From contig JBOFJK010000005.1 of NCBI GenBank assembly GCA_051656785.1, positions 1-64,000 of the forward strand: DNA of 64,000 bases. Direction: 5' to 3'. This stretch comes from UBA710 sp051656785. GTDB lineage: Bacteria; Bacillota_I; Bacilli_A; Mycoplasmatales; Metamycoplasmataceae. Below the pieces are notes generated by a model. It worked only from the letters and a program-made list of their open reading frames with translations, was not told the DNA's origin and ran no database searches. Made by a program: the position numbers and the translations under genes. Below, piece by piece: positions 42,452 to 54,018 of the stretch. Every line of letters begins with the position of its first letter. Within the stretch, counting starts at the first letter, position 1.

Positions 42452-43582
42452 TTAAACTTTAATTCTCTTTTTATAAGCAACATCTGATATTTTTCAATAA
42501 ATAAAACTGAATAGATAAAAAGTAGCACATATTAAGAAGAAGAATAATAAATTAAGTGGTGAGCCTTGTGTTGATGTTCTTCAATCAACCATATTTGGAT
42601 TTATATTAGTTATAAATCCATAAACACTATGACGTGTTACAAATGAAAGAGAATAAGCATACATTCCATATGTCATTGGATAAGGGCCAGATAATGCTGC
42701 CGTCTTACAATATGTACTTGGTTTTTCCTTTGAAACAAACAAACTACATATTGTAAATGCCGAAAAAACCATTGGTGTTATTAAGTGTAATCAAATAGTT
42801 TTTATTAAGTCAGTTAAAATTGAATATGATTCTTCAATATTTCCAAAAGGAATTAGAAAACTTCAAAACACAACACCTACGATTGTTATATAAGTTGCCA
42901 TCAAAATAAGTAAAGTATTTTTTCTAAAAATTATTGTTTCATGTGCTACTAAAAATATAAAAACAAAAAAGATAATTGCAAAATTTGTTCATTGTGTGAA
43001 ATAAGAAAATGTATTAAACATGATATTGCTATTAGGATCATCATATGTATAATCCATATTAATTCAAATTAGTGAAAAATCAACCAACACTATTAATATT
43101 AAAAATAAAAAAAGTGTTGTATTCCAAAATAAGATATCCTTCTTTTTCTTATTATTAAATGATAATCATCATGTTGCAAGATTAATTTGCTCTATTGCTT
43201 CTTTTTTTGTTTTTAAATAAGTCCAAAATTGAGAATAACTTTTATTTTTTGCAGCTAGGAAAAATGTGTAAGGTAATAAAATTCAAGTTAGTAATCCGAT
43301 TGAGGAGAAATAAGTAATTCTTATGTTTTTATTTTTAATTTTTGTCATTTCTCATACTGATAATACACTCATTAAAACAAACAAGGTTAATATTAACATT
43401 AATATAGCTCGATAAGCTTGAACAGAAACTGGCAATTGATAATCCGGATCACCTTTTAAATATATAGGACCATACTTTATTCAATCATTAAAAGTATATG
43501 CCAAAATAATTGCACCTATTATCAATATAATTACTGAAAAGACAGAATATAATGTTATCTTAGAAACTGATTTAAAATTCAT
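42452..43582 (-). CDS. Pr6Pr/DUF1600-like multi-pass membrane protein
   Basis: A 376-residue protein with about seven hydrophobic helices. Conserved-looking features are FNTFSYFTQWTNFAIIFFVFIFLVAHE, TIWLHLITPMVF and, near the end, YPMTYGMYAYSLSF. The F-[ST]-Y-F-T-x-Q-[ST]-N motif followed by an H...P helix recalls the Pr6Pr family and the mycoplasma DUF1600 proteins; I rate this assignment as moderate. Function is unknown. It reads through many TGA-Trp codons. The ATG lacks a ribosome-binding site and lies 9 nt after a -10 box, so it is probably transcribed separately from the lipoprotein gene upstream. Confidence 0.72.
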
Positions 43583-43591
43583 TATTATTTA

Positions 43592-43597
43592 ATTATA
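43592..43597 (-). promoter_or_regulatory. -10 box predicting a leaderless mRNA
   Basis: Minus-strand TATAAT with 9 nt to the ATG of the Pr6Pr/DUF1600-like gene. Confidence 0.5.
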
Positions 43598-43619
43598 GTA
43601 TAAACATACTAAAAAATAA

Positions 43620-44732
43620 TTATATCTTTTCATCATATTTAACATATGCTGTTTTTAAGTTAATTCTAATATCTTCAATTTTTTTCGGATCAGATGATAA
43701 ATCACCATTTTTATACCTTTTATATTCTAGATATTTAGTTCATTCCGAATTAATTGATGTTGAATTTATTGTCTTGTTTGATTGCATAAAAAATACTGGT
43801 CTGAATAATGTACTATTTGAAGGATGCTGTTCAAAATCAATTGCAAATTCAGTTCTTTTACCATCATCATCAGTATAACCGCCATTTGTTCCATTTGTTG
43901 AGTAGGGATTTATGTTTGATTGCTTTTCAATAGAAGTAATAATTTGTGCTTGAGAATCTCAATATCACTTAGAACTTTGATATTCTAGTTGAAGTAATTT
44001 ATTCTTGTATATTTCTTCATTAAATACATTATCTACATATGATTCTTCTCTTGCTTCCTTTCTTTCATCATCAGTAATTTGTCTTCTAAAAAATATACTT
44101 TCATTTATGAATGATGTTTCCCCTTCACTATTTTTAACCTTTAATAATTTTCTTAATTCTGAATCTTCTGCTAATTTAAAAGAAGTCTCTCAAATTCATT
44201 GGGACTGAGCATTACCTACAACCTTTTCAGAAACATGAATTTTCATATCAGTTATTTTATTTAATTCGATTTCAAGAGTATCATATTTTTTTCATTTAGG
44301 ATTACTTGTATCAGGTTTGATAGAATTGTTAATAAATGCTTTAATGTCATCAGTACCCTTTAATCTTTCGCCAATCAAATCAACTTTAATGCGTTCACCG
44401 CTTTCATTAATATTTACAATGTTAGATAATGAGTTATAAATAGAGCTAAAAAAGTAGATTCTTAATTTCTCTCTTAGTAAGGAGTTCTTAGCTATTTCCT
44501 CACTTATTGCTATATTAATTTCATTAGCATCTTTTTTAATAAAAGAAGAATCTTCAGTTTGGTTATTAACTAAATTAAAAAGATCATTAAATGCATTTTT
44601 ATTTTTAGTTTCATATACAGTTTTATTAAGCCTTGTTGGAGCATCTTCGCTTATTGTACTACATGAAGATAAAAATAAAGTAGGCAAGACAGGAATAGAT
44701 AATGATCTAAGGAAAAATTTTTTTATTTTCAT
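43620..44732 (-). CDS. Putative surface lipoprotein of unknown function
   Basis: A 370-residue protein with a lipoprotein signal peptide: basic MKIKKFF, a hydrophobic core, and LFLSSC with Cys24 as the acylation site. The mature part is hydrophilic, rich in Asn, Ser, Lys and Glu, with no known domain, so it is likely exposed on the cell surface. Six or so TGA-Trp codons occur, all in the C-terminal two thirds. GAAGGAGTG before the ATG is a strong ribosome-binding site, unlike the neighbouring leaderless genes. No tandem repeats or homopolymer phase-variation switch is visible in or before it. Confidence 0.8.
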
Positions 44733-44800
44733 GACACTCCTTCAATATTAATTTAAAATTATACCACATAAATATTTTACCTATTTTCAATTTAATTTAA

Positions 44801-44806
44801 TATAAT
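44801..44806 (+). promoter_or_regulatory. -10 box predicting a leaderless ftsY mRNA
   Basis: TATAAT with 8 nt to the ftsY ATG and no ribosome-binding site. Confidence 0.6.
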
Positions 44807-44814
44807 AGCAATAT

Positions 44815-45981
44815 ATGGGTTTCTTCAAAAAAATTAAAGATAGATTATTTAATCTAAATTCTAAAGATACTAATGATTCAAAAGATAAAGAGGTCAAAAA
44901 GCCACTCTTCAGCAAAATTAAATCCTCAATATTAAACAATCATGAAATTAATTCACAAAAAGAGATTGATAAAATAGCGAAATTACAACAAAAATTAGAT
45001 AAAAAAGAAGCAAAACAAAGAGAAAAAGTTCTCCTAAGAGAGAAGAAGATTAACAAATATGTTTCTGGATTATCTAAAAGTGGTAATAACTTTAGTCAAA
45101 AGATAATTGAACTTCAAAATAAACATAATAAAATTGATGACGCTTTCTTTGAAGAGTTGGAAGAAATTTTAATCATGTCTGACATATCCATTAATCTTGT
45201 TATGACAATTATTGATGAAATCAAAAAAGAAGTTAAAACAGAAAATGTTGTAAATAGAGATTTAATTAATGAAATTATTGCAGATAAAATGTTTGTCATT
45301 TATGCAAATCAATCTATTGTTGATACAACACTTAAACTTAATAATGAAGGGTTGAATGTTTTATTAATTGTTGGTGTTAATGGTTCTGGTAAAACTACTT
45401 CAATTGCTAAAATTGCTAATAAATTAATTCAGGAAGGTAGAAAGGTCTTGATTGCTGCAGGTGATACATTTAGGGCGGGAGCTGTGCAACAATTAAAAAT
45501 ATGAGCAAATAGAGTTGGGGCTGATATTGTTCTTCCTGAAAAGGAAGGGGCCGATCCCTCATCTGTTGTTTATAAAAGTTTAACAATGGCAAAAGAAGAA
45601 GGATATGATGTTCTTATTGTTGATACTGCTGGTAGATTGCAAAATAAAATTAATTTAATGAATGAGTTAGCAAAAATGACTGGGATAATTAAAAAGTTTG
45701 TACCAAATGCGCCTCATGAATCATTACTAGTGTTAGATGCCACAACTGGCCAAAATGGTATTTTACAAGCTAAAAGTTTTAAAGAAGTAGCTCCACTTAC
45801 TGGAATAATTCTAACTAAGATGGATGGTACCTCAAATGGGGGAATAATTATTTCTATAAAAGATCAATTAGATATGGATGTTAAGTTAATTGGTCTTGGT
45901 GAAAAAATTGACGATCTTCAGGAATTTGATTTAGATGCATATATTTATGGCCTTACTAAAGGATTAATGAAAGATGAGTAA
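44815..45981 (+). CDS. ftsY: Signal recognition particle receptor FtsY
   Basis: A 388-residue SRP GTPase that receives ribosome-SRP complexes at the membrane. A basic, helical N-terminal region (about 1-85) probably binds lipids. The NG domain follows: P-loop GVNGSGKTT (187-195), DTFRAGAVQQL, DTAGRLQNK (G3), and TKMDGTSNGG where most FtsY have TKLDGTAKGG. KLIGLGEKIDDLQEFD at the C-terminus is typical. One TGA-Trp (LKIWANRVGAD). The last 8 nt overlap ylxM, coupling the SRP receptor to that regulator as in many Firmicutes and mollicutes. Confidence 0.96.
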
Positions 45982-46189
45982 TTCATTAGAAAGAGAAGAA
46001 TTAATAAAAACTTTTCTAAAATATGAATTTGTTTTAACTCAAAACCAAAAGCAGATTATGCATCTTCATTATATAGAAGATTTATCAATAACTGAAATTG
46101 CAGAAATAGTTGCAACAACTAGAAGTGCTGTTTTTGATGCCTTAGATAAAGGGAGAAAAAAACTTAAACCTTTTATAAATTCACAATAA
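45974..46189 (+). CDS. ylxM: YlxM-family helix-turn-helix protein (UPF0122)
   Basis: A 71-residue protein with a sigma-70 region 4-like helix-turn-helix: LTQNQKQIMHLHYIEDLSITEIAEIVATTRSAVFDALDKGRKKL. It belongs to the UPF0122 family, which in streptococci assists SRP function and elsewhere is encoded with ffh or ftsY. The family usually runs to about 105-110 residues; this form stops soon after the DNA-binding unit. It starts inside the end of ftsY. Confidence 0.88.
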   Translation: MSNSLEREELIKTFLKYEFVLTQNQKQIMHLHYIEDLSITEIAEIVATTRSAVFDALDKGRKKLKPFINSQ

Positions 46190-46204
46190 AGGTTGTTTTT
46201 GTAA

Positions 46205-46210
46205 TATAAT
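46205..46210 (+). promoter_or_regulatory. -10 box for pyrH-frr-cdsA
   Basis: TATAAT 29 nt before pyrH; AAAGGTGATC lies 8 nt before the ATG. Confidence 0.45.
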
Positions 46211-46239
46211 TAATAAAAAAATCAAAGGTGATCCATTAT

Positions 46240-46956
46240 ATGAAATATAAAAGAATATTATTAAAATTATCTGGTGAATGATTATCTAATAAAGAAAAAT
46301 CCCTTTTGATTGATTATTCTTTAATTGATAATATTGCATTTCAATTAAAAAAACTTAGAGATCAAAAAATTGAAGTTGCAATTGTTATTGGTGGTGGAAA
46401 TTTTTGAAGAGGAGCAAGTGCTGAAAAAAATGGCATTCCTCGAAATAGAGCTGACTATATCGGAATGCTTGCCACAACAATGAATGCCTTAGCACTTCAA
46501 TCAGGTTTTGAAAAACATGGATTAAAATGCAGAATACAATCTTCAATAAATATTGATCCTAAGGTTGCTGAAAACTATATTACTGAAAAAGCAATAAAAT
46601 ATTTAAACTCTGGAGAGATTGTGGTCTTTTCTGCAGGAACTGGTAGACCATACTTTACAACTGATACAGCTGCAACCTTAGTTGCTTCAGAAATAGAGGC
46701 TGATATTATTTTATTAGGTAAAAATAAAACAAAAGGGATTTATGATTCAGATCCTAATATAAATAAAGATGCTAAAAGATATACTGAAATTTCATATAAT
46801 GAAATTCTATCAAAAAATTTAAAAGTCATTGATGCTACTGCTGCAACAATGGCTAGAGACAATAATATTGATTCACTTGTTTTTGATATTGGTGAAAAGG
46901 ATGCAATATTAAATGTTTTAAATGGGAAAGGTTTATTCACAAAGGTTTCGAGATAA
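46240..46956 (+). CDS. pyrH: UMP kinase
   Basis: A 238-residue amino-acid-kinase-fold enzyme converting UMP to UDP. RILLKLSGEWLS (usually KLSGEAL; the in-frame TGA here is Trp), VIGGGNFWRGA, the DYIGMLATTMNALALQ helix, GTGRPYFTTDTAA and NKTKGIYDSDPNI are conserved. Its stop overlaps the frr start (TAATG), so the two are co-translated. It supplies UDP, which leads to CTP through PyrG in the same window. Confidence 0.96.
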
Positions 46957-47507
46957 TGGAATATGAATTATATGAATTGGAATTAATTGAAGAATTAAAG
47001 GAAGCAATCAATTCAGTTGATGTGCAACTTTCAAGAGTATCAACAGCTGGTGCTAATCCTCAATTAATTAATACCTTGAAAATTCTATATTATGATGAAT
47101 TAACACCAATTGGTGATTTGAGTACCATTACAATACCTGAGCCACAACAACTTTTAGTTAAACCATTTGACAAGGAAACTATAAAAGAAATATATAAAAC
47201 TATTGAAAAACAAAATTATCAAATTTCTCTTGTTAATGAAGGGAATCAAATAAGAATCATTTTCCCTGTATTAACAACAGAAAAAAGAAAAGAATCTGTT
47301 AAGCAACTTTCATCAATAAAAGAATCTGGGAAAATAAAGATTAGAAATTCAAGACATTCTATTCTTAAAAAAATGAAAGATGATAAAGAATTAAGTGAGG
47401 ATGTTCTAAAAGTCTTCAAGGAGAATGTTCAAAAAACAGTTGAAAAATATAATTCTATAATTGACAATAAAGTAAGTGAAAAAGAAGAAGAGTTAATGAA
47501 ATTATAA
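46956..47507 (+). CDS. frr: Ribosome recycling factor
   Basis: A 183-residue tRNA-mimicking protein that, with EF-G, splits post-termination ribosomes. The three-helix bundle framework is readable: VDVQLSRVSTAGANPQLINTLKILYYDELTPIGDLSTITIPEPQQLLVKPFD (domain I/II border), IRIIFPVLTTEKRKESVKQ and the two long C-terminal helices ending KVSEKEEELMKL. Standard length. Overlaps pyrH by one base; cdsA follows after 10 nt. Confidence 0.96.
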   Translation: MEYELYELELIEELKEAINSVDVQLSRVSTAGANPQLINTLKILYYDELTPIGDLSTITIPEPQQLLVKPFDKETIKEIYKTIEKQNYQISLVNEGNQIRIIFPVLTTEKRKESVKQLSSIKESGKIKIRNSRHSILKKMKDDKELSEDVLKVFKENVQKTVEKYNSIIDNKVSEKEEELMKL

Positions 47508-47517
47508 GGGAGTTGAT

Positions 47518-48501
47518 GTGTTTCTAGGGAAAATGAGTTCAGTAGCCAAAAAATCGCTATTTGCTATTATAACTGCTGTTCTTTGCATAACAATAATTTT
47601 ACTAACCTATTATTTAGAAAAACCCGGGAAGATCTTCGGATTAATAACCTTTATAATAATTGTTATGTTTGCAATTTATGAATTTTGTCAACCTTTTAGT
47701 ATTCCTAAATGAGCAAAATTTGTAATACCTCTTACAACAATCTTGATTATTCTTACTCCCTTTAATGATAAGTTCATTGAGTTTATAAATACTCCTAATA
47801 AAGAATTAACTTCACTAGATCCCGCCTCACCATACTCCAATATTTTAGTTGAGCTTATAAGAGAGCAATTTAAATTTTCTATTTGAGAGATTCCAGGAAT
47901 AGGATTTCCTATAGTTGTTACAATGGTTTTTATCCCATGTTTATTTACCAAAGAAAAAAGAAAAATTTTTCCAACATTTCTAACTCTTTCAGTAGGAATA
48001 ATTTTAATTGCTTTTGCAATAAAAATAATGTTCTATCTTTTAATATTACAATTCTCGTTAACTGTAACATTAATTGGATCTGTTGTTATTGTTGATGTAT
48101 TAGGATATTTTGGAGGTAAACATTTTGGGAATAAAATATTTAAAATAAAATTGGCACCAAAAATATCACCTAATAAAACTATTGAAGGAGCTATTATTGG
48201 TTATGTTGTTTCAGCAACATTTCTATTTACAATTTTTTGATTGAATTTTCTAAAAATACCAGGTGGTGTGAATTTTGGGAAATTAGCATCTTCTATTGAT
48301 CCAGTAATTTTATTAGTAACAATACCCTTCTTTACTCCAATTACTGCTATATTAGGTGATTTATTATTCTCATTTGTGAAAAGAAAATTGCAAATAAAAG
48401 ATTTTTCAAACCTAATTCCTTCACATGGTGGATTCCTTGATAGATTTGATTCCCTTATATTAGTGCTATTTGTTTTTGGTTTTTTCATATGTTTTGCATA
48501 A
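47518..48501 (+). CDS. cdsA: Phosphatidate cytidylyltransferase
   Basis: A 327-residue membrane enzyme forming CDP-diacylglycerol, the precursor of phosphatidylglycerol and cardiolipin. About eight hydrophobic helices. The CdsA signature is clear: SPNKTIEGAIIGY, then LGDLLFSFVKRKLQIKDFSNLIPSHGGFLDRFDS with the catalytic Asp residues. GTG at 47518 is used, with AAGGGAG 6 nt before it; the ATG two bases earlier is out of frame. The loop between helices at about residues 85-115 (NTPNKELTSLDPASPYSN) is an insertion. It consumes CTP made by PyrG. Confidence 0.93.
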
Positions 48502-48519
48502 TAATTAAACAATATTTTA

Positions 48520-48525
48520 TATAAT
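48520..48525 (+). promoter_or_regulatory. -10 box predicting a leaderless polC mRNA
   Basis: TATAAT with 7 nt (AAAATTT) to the polC ATG and no ribosome-binding site. Confidence 0.6.
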
Positions 48526-48532
48526 AAAATTT

Positions 48533-51500
48533 ATGAATAAAGCATTTATAAATTTTTGTAAAGCAATAAAATATGACATCCCTGAATATCTTATTGAATC
48601 AGAGATTTTTAATGCAGATTTAGTTGATAATAAGTTCAATTTGGATATAAATTTTTTCTCTGTACCTATAATTGAAGATACTAAAGCCTTCTTCAAAGCT
48701 ATTAAAGAAAATTTTGGTTTTGAAGTAGATTTTAAAGTAACTTACATAAACAAAAATTACACATTAAAAAATATTTATGATTATTTATTATTTTCATTTT
48801 CATATTTAAATAATGAAAGAATTTCTAATGTCATTACCAAATCTGATTTAAATTTTGATGACTTCAAAAGATTAAAAATTAATGTTCACTCAAATAATAA
48901 GTTGAGAATTTTAAAAGATAAGCAGAGACAAATTGTTGAAAATTTAGAGAAATTTGGGTTTGTGGGTTTAGAAATAATTTTAGTCGATCTTTCTTCATAT
49001 GATTTTATTCAAAAAACACTTGAAGAAGAAAACATAAATGAGTTGAAAATTCTAAATGAAATTACTCAAATTAAAAGTAATCAAAAACAAAATGATAATT
49101 CATTTAGAAAAAATAAATTATCCACAAATAAATACTTTGCAATGAGTATGGAAGAGTTCTATAAATCCGAAGAGAAAAATTATATTTTTGAAGGAATAGT
49201 TTTTAAAAAAGAAATTTTTAGAACAAAAACAGGGGCACATATTTTAACAATTGTTATTACTGATTATTCAGAAGCAATAACTATTAAAAACTTCATAAGG
49301 GAAGAGTCAGATTTAGCTCAATATGATGAAGTTAAAATAGGAGTCAAAATTAAAGTATTTGGTGAAAAAACTATTGATTCTTTTTCATCTAAACCCATTT
49401 TAAATTCAAGAAAAATGGAAATTTTAAATGATCAACAGCAAAATGTTGATGAGGCTAAAATAAAAAGAGTTGAGCTTTCAATTAGAACATCCATGAGTGT
49501 AATGGATGGATTCAAAACACCTGAAGATTTTTTAAAACATGCTAAGGCTATAGGTCATAGTGCAATTGGAATTGTAGATCTAGAAAATGTTCAAGCATTT
49601 CCTAATTTTTATTATGAAGCTAAAAAGCTTGGAATTAAACCCATTTATGGAGCAACATTTAATGCTATTAATAAGGATAATAAATTTATTTCAACTCCCA
49701 AAGAGGGTGATATAAAAAATGAAATCTATATAGTCTTTGATTTAGAGACTACAGGTCTCTCAGCAAGATTTGATGAAATTATTGAATTTGGAGGTGTTAA
49801 AATCATTAATGGTCAAGTTGTGGAAAGAGTTGGTTTTTTTATAAGACCTGAACAAAAAATTTCTGCTTTTACAACTGAATTAACCGGAATTACTCAAGAA
49901 ATGCTTGATGAGGGCGTCTCAGAAATTGAAGGAATGAAAAAGATTCTTGATTTTATTCAGGATTATTCATTGGTGGCTCATAATGCTTTATTTGATATTA
50001 GTTTCTTGAAGGAAAAAATGTTTAAATATGATTTAGGTGAATTAACAAATCAATGAATAGATACTTTAGCAATAGCAAGATTATTAATTGAAAATTCAAA
50101 GTCATATAAACTTAAAGTTGTATGTAAAAAATATTCAATAAATTATGATACTGAAGTTGCGCATAGGGCTGACTATGATGCTGAAGTTCTTTCATTGCTT
50201 TGAATGAAATTTATTAATGAATTATCTCATAAAGGAATTATAACCTTTGAAGATTTATCTCTTGCAACATCTGTTACTATTCATGATAAAAAATTTTCTA
50301 GACAAATAACAATATTGGCTAAAAATCAACTGGGTCTTAAGGAATTGTTTAAAGCTATCACTGAATCTTCGACTATTAACTTTTTTTCTGAACCTAGAAT
50401 TTTTTTCGATGAGTTTAAAAAAACAGAAAATATTTTAGTTGGTAGTTCAGGAATAAAATCTAGATTGTTGGAAAAAGTTTTTAATGGATCAACAGAAGAT
50501 ATTATTGAGGAAATTAAAAGATATGATTATATTGAAATTCCTTCACCAACTCTTTTTGTTCATCTTGTAAATAGAGGATTAATATCACAAAAGAATTTGG
50601 AATTTGCTTTAAGAGATTTAATTCATAAGGCCAAGCAATTAAATAAACCTTGTGTTGCTATTGGTGATGTAAGATATATTGATGAGAAGGAAAATATTCT
50701 TCACAATGTTTACATCACTGCAAAAGGTTTAGAGGGGAAATCTCATTACTTATTTAAGAATAAAGAAATTTCACCAGTTTATCCAGTGCAAAATTTTTTA
50801 ACTACAAATAAAATGTTAGAGAATTTTAAATTCCTTAATGATGAAAAATTAGCATATGAAATAGTTGTTGAAAATTCTAACAATATTGCCGATCTTATTG
50901 ATGGAAATATAAAAGTTATCAAGAATAAGTTATATGCGCCAAAGTTTGATGATTCTGATAATAAATTAAAAGAGTTAGTTTATAGGCAGGCACATAAAAT
51001 ATATGGTGAAAACTTGCCAACTATTATAAAAGAGAGAATTGATAAAGAATTACAACCAATTTTAAAATATGGCTTTTCAGTTATCTATTGAATAAGTCAT
51101 TTACTTGTGACAAAAAGTCTATCTGATGGTTATTTGGTAGGATCTAGGGGTTCGATCGGTTCTTCATTTGTTGCAACTTTAATTAATGTTACTGAAGTTA
51201 ATCCATTGGTTCCACATTATATTTGTCCTTCATGTAAATTTTCTGAATTCTTCGCTAAAGGAGAATATGCTTCAGGATATGATTTACCTGAAAAAAAATG
51301 TCAAAATTGTAAAGATATAATTATGACAAGAGATGGACAAACAATTCCCTTTGAAACATTCTTAGGATTTAATGCAGATAAAGTTCCTGATATTGATCTA
51401 AACTTTTCTGGTGAATATCAAAATATAATTCATAATGAAGTTAGAAACCTTTTTGGTGTTGAAAATTGCCTTAGAGCTGGAACTATTTCTAAGGTGGCAG

Positions 51501-52831
51501 GAGCAACAGCTTTCGGTTATGCAAAAAATTGAAAGGAAGAACAAGGAATTGATAAATCTGACTCTTTCATAGATTTCATTTCAAGTCAAATAATAGGTAC
51601 AAAGAGAACTACAGGTCAACACCCAGGCGGAATAATTATTATTCCTAAAGAGTTTGATCTTGAAGATTTTACTCCAGTTAATTTTCCAGCTAATGATAAA
51701 TCCTCAAATTGAAAAACCACTCATTTTGATTTCCATGCTATTCATGATAATGTCTTAAAGCTAGATTTGCTTGGACATGTTGATCCTACAGCATTAAAAT
51801 TATTACAAGAATTAACTAATATTGCTCCTGATAAAATACCATTCCATGATGAAAACATAATTAAGATGTTTTATTCAACTGAACCTTTAGGAATTAAGCC
51901 TGAAGATATAAATGGGGAAAAAACAGGTGCCTTAGGAATCCCTGAATTTGGAACTCCATTTGTTAGAAAGATATTAACAACAGCAAGAATATCTACTTTT
52001 TCAGATTTAGTATCGATTTCAGGTCTTTCACATGGTATCGATGTTTGAAAAGGTAATGCAGATGAATTGGTAACAAAAAATAATCTTGAATTAAAAGATG
52101 TGATTTCTTGTCGTGATGATATTATGGTTGTATTAATGAACAAAGGAATCGAACCTCTTAAGTCATTTCAAATTATGGAAAAAGTTAGAAAAGGCATGGG
52201 TTTAACTCCTGATGAAGAATTACTACTTGCAAGGCATAATATACCTCAATGAACTATTGATTCTTTAAAGAAAATAAAGTATATGTTTCCTAAGGCTCAT
52301 GCCGTTGCTTATGTTATGATGGCTTGAAGAGTTGCTTGATTTAAACTTTACTATCCAATCCAATACTATGCATCATATTTTTCCACAAGGTCAGATCATT
52401 TTGATATTGGAATATTAATTGCTGGAAAAAAGACAGTTGTTGACAAATTGAAAGAATTGATTTCAAGGCAAAATAGACGTGATGAAAAAAAATTAACTTC
52501 TAAGGAAAATGCCTTAATTGTTAATTTAGAAGTTGCAAATGAAATGTTTGCTCGTGGCTTTATTATTCAAAATATTAATCTATATAAATCTGATTCTTAT
52601 AAATGAATAGTTGATGAAAAAGCTAAATCTTTAATACCACCTTTTATTTCTATAGATGGTTTAGGAAATGCAGCATCTGAATCAATAATTGAAGCTAGAA
52701 AAGATGGTGAATTTTATTCAATAGAAAATTTTGCTAAAAGAGTTCAAGTTAATAAAACTATTATTAATAAAATGAAGGAAATGAAAATATTTGCTGAATT
52801 AGATGAAACCGATCAAACTACTTTGTTTTAG
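48533..52831 (+). CDS. polC: DNA polymerase III alpha subunit, PolC type
   Basis: A 1432-residue replicative polymerase with built-in proofreading. The N-terminal and OB regions (about 1-310) precede a PHP domain split by the exonuclease. The exonuclease (about 395-565) has FDLETTGL, HNALFDISFL and HRADYDAE, so DEDDh proofreading looks active. A zinc module CPSC...CQNC precedes the palm motif PDIDLNFSGEYQ; the fingers and C-terminal helix-hairpin-helix region follow. The PHP metal-ligand motifs are lost: HLHT reads SIRT (316-319), TDHG reads VDLE, and NVHYL reads DVRYI (Arg714). The 3' end overlaps the convergent glf gene by 14 nt. Confidence 0.97.
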
Positions 52832-53969
52832 TGATTATTTCTTTAGCAATAATAAGAGCATCTTCAACTGCCTTATCCATATTTATATATTTATAATTAG
52901 CCAATCTACCTAATAAATATAAATTATTAAATCCATCTGCCAGTTCTTTATATTTTAAATATTTTAATCTAGCAACATTTGTTGCCAATGGATAGTAAGG
53001 TTCACTAAATTTTTTTGAATCAGGTGAATAAGCACCGGGATATTCTTTGGAAATAATTGTAACATTAGGGTTAACATCGAAAGTCATATTTTTATACTCA
53101 GTAATTCTAGTCATTGTTGGATGTGCTGGGTAATTAACAACAGCAGTTTTCTGATATCTCTCTTTATTCACTTCTTCAATCTTTATATCTAGTGATCGAT
53201 AGTCTAAAACTCCAAATTTATTTTCAAATAAAGCATCTAGTGGTCCTGTATAAATAATTAAACAATTTTCATCACCATTAAAGGAAATAGTATTTTTATT
53301 AAAATGAAGATAGTCAATACCATTTTCATTCACCGAGAATTTAATATTTTTATGACCTAAAATACGTTCTATCGTTTTTAAATAACCATCTTCAGGAACA
53401 CCCTCATATTCATCATTAAAGTAGGTATTTTCATAAGATAAAATTACTGGAATTCTTGCAGTTACTGAACCATCTATTTCATTTGGTTTTAGACTCCACA
53501 TTTTAATAGTGTAGTTTTCAAAAAGATTTTTATAAATAAAAGTAGCCACTTCCTTAATTAGTGGATCCTTATTTTTAAATAATTCCAAAATAGCAATATT
53601 TGCTTTATTTGGATATTCCCCAAGTAGAGCATTTTTAATTTTTTCTTTTTCATTAGGAAAACAAATGTCAATAGATTTAAAATTGAATGGTATAGGTACA
53701 AGTTTACCATCTACATATCCTTCAACAACATTTTTAAATTTATTAAGTTTTCAAAACCTATTCATAAATTCAATAACATCCTTTTTAGAAGTATGAAAAA
53801 TATGTGGACCATATTTATGTACCATAATACCTTTTATTTTTTTATCAAAAAGATTTCCACCAATTGTTTCTCTTTTTTCAATGATTTCAACATCAAAGTC
53901 ATTCTCCGCTAATACTCTAGCAAGAACAGCACCAGATAAACCAGCACCAATAATTTTTATTTTTTTCAT
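52818..53969 (-). CDS. glf: UDP-galactopyranose mutase
   Basis: A 383-residue FAD enzyme converting UDP-galactopyranose to UDP-galactofuranose. IIGAGLSGAVLARVLAENDFDVEIIEKR at the N-terminus binds FAD; GIMVHKYGPHIFHT is the conserved substrate-site stretch, and RITEYKNMTFD, YPGAYSPDSKKFSEPYYPLA and LYLLGRLANYKYINMDKAVEDAL are typical UGM motifs. It starts at the ATG at 53969; an in-frame TTG 12 nt upstream overlaps the -10 box. Galactofuranose in a wall-less cell points to a glycolipid or capsule; no galactofuranosyltransferase or galE lies nearby. Confidence 0.94.
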
Positions 53970-53980
53970 ATTAATAAACA

Positions 53981-53986
53981 ATTATA
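53981..53986 (-). promoter_or_regulatory. -10 box for glf (near-leaderless)
   Basis: Minus-strand TATAAT with 11 nt to the ATG and no Shine-Dalgarno sequence. Confidence 0.5.
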
Positions 53987-54018
53987 TATTAATAAAACAT
54001 CACATATTAAAAAGTAGA

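Noticed and set aside
43620..44732. Phase-variable lipoprotein
   Set aside because: No long homopolymer or tandem repeat occurs in the promoter or coding region, and only a single lipoprotein gene is present here.
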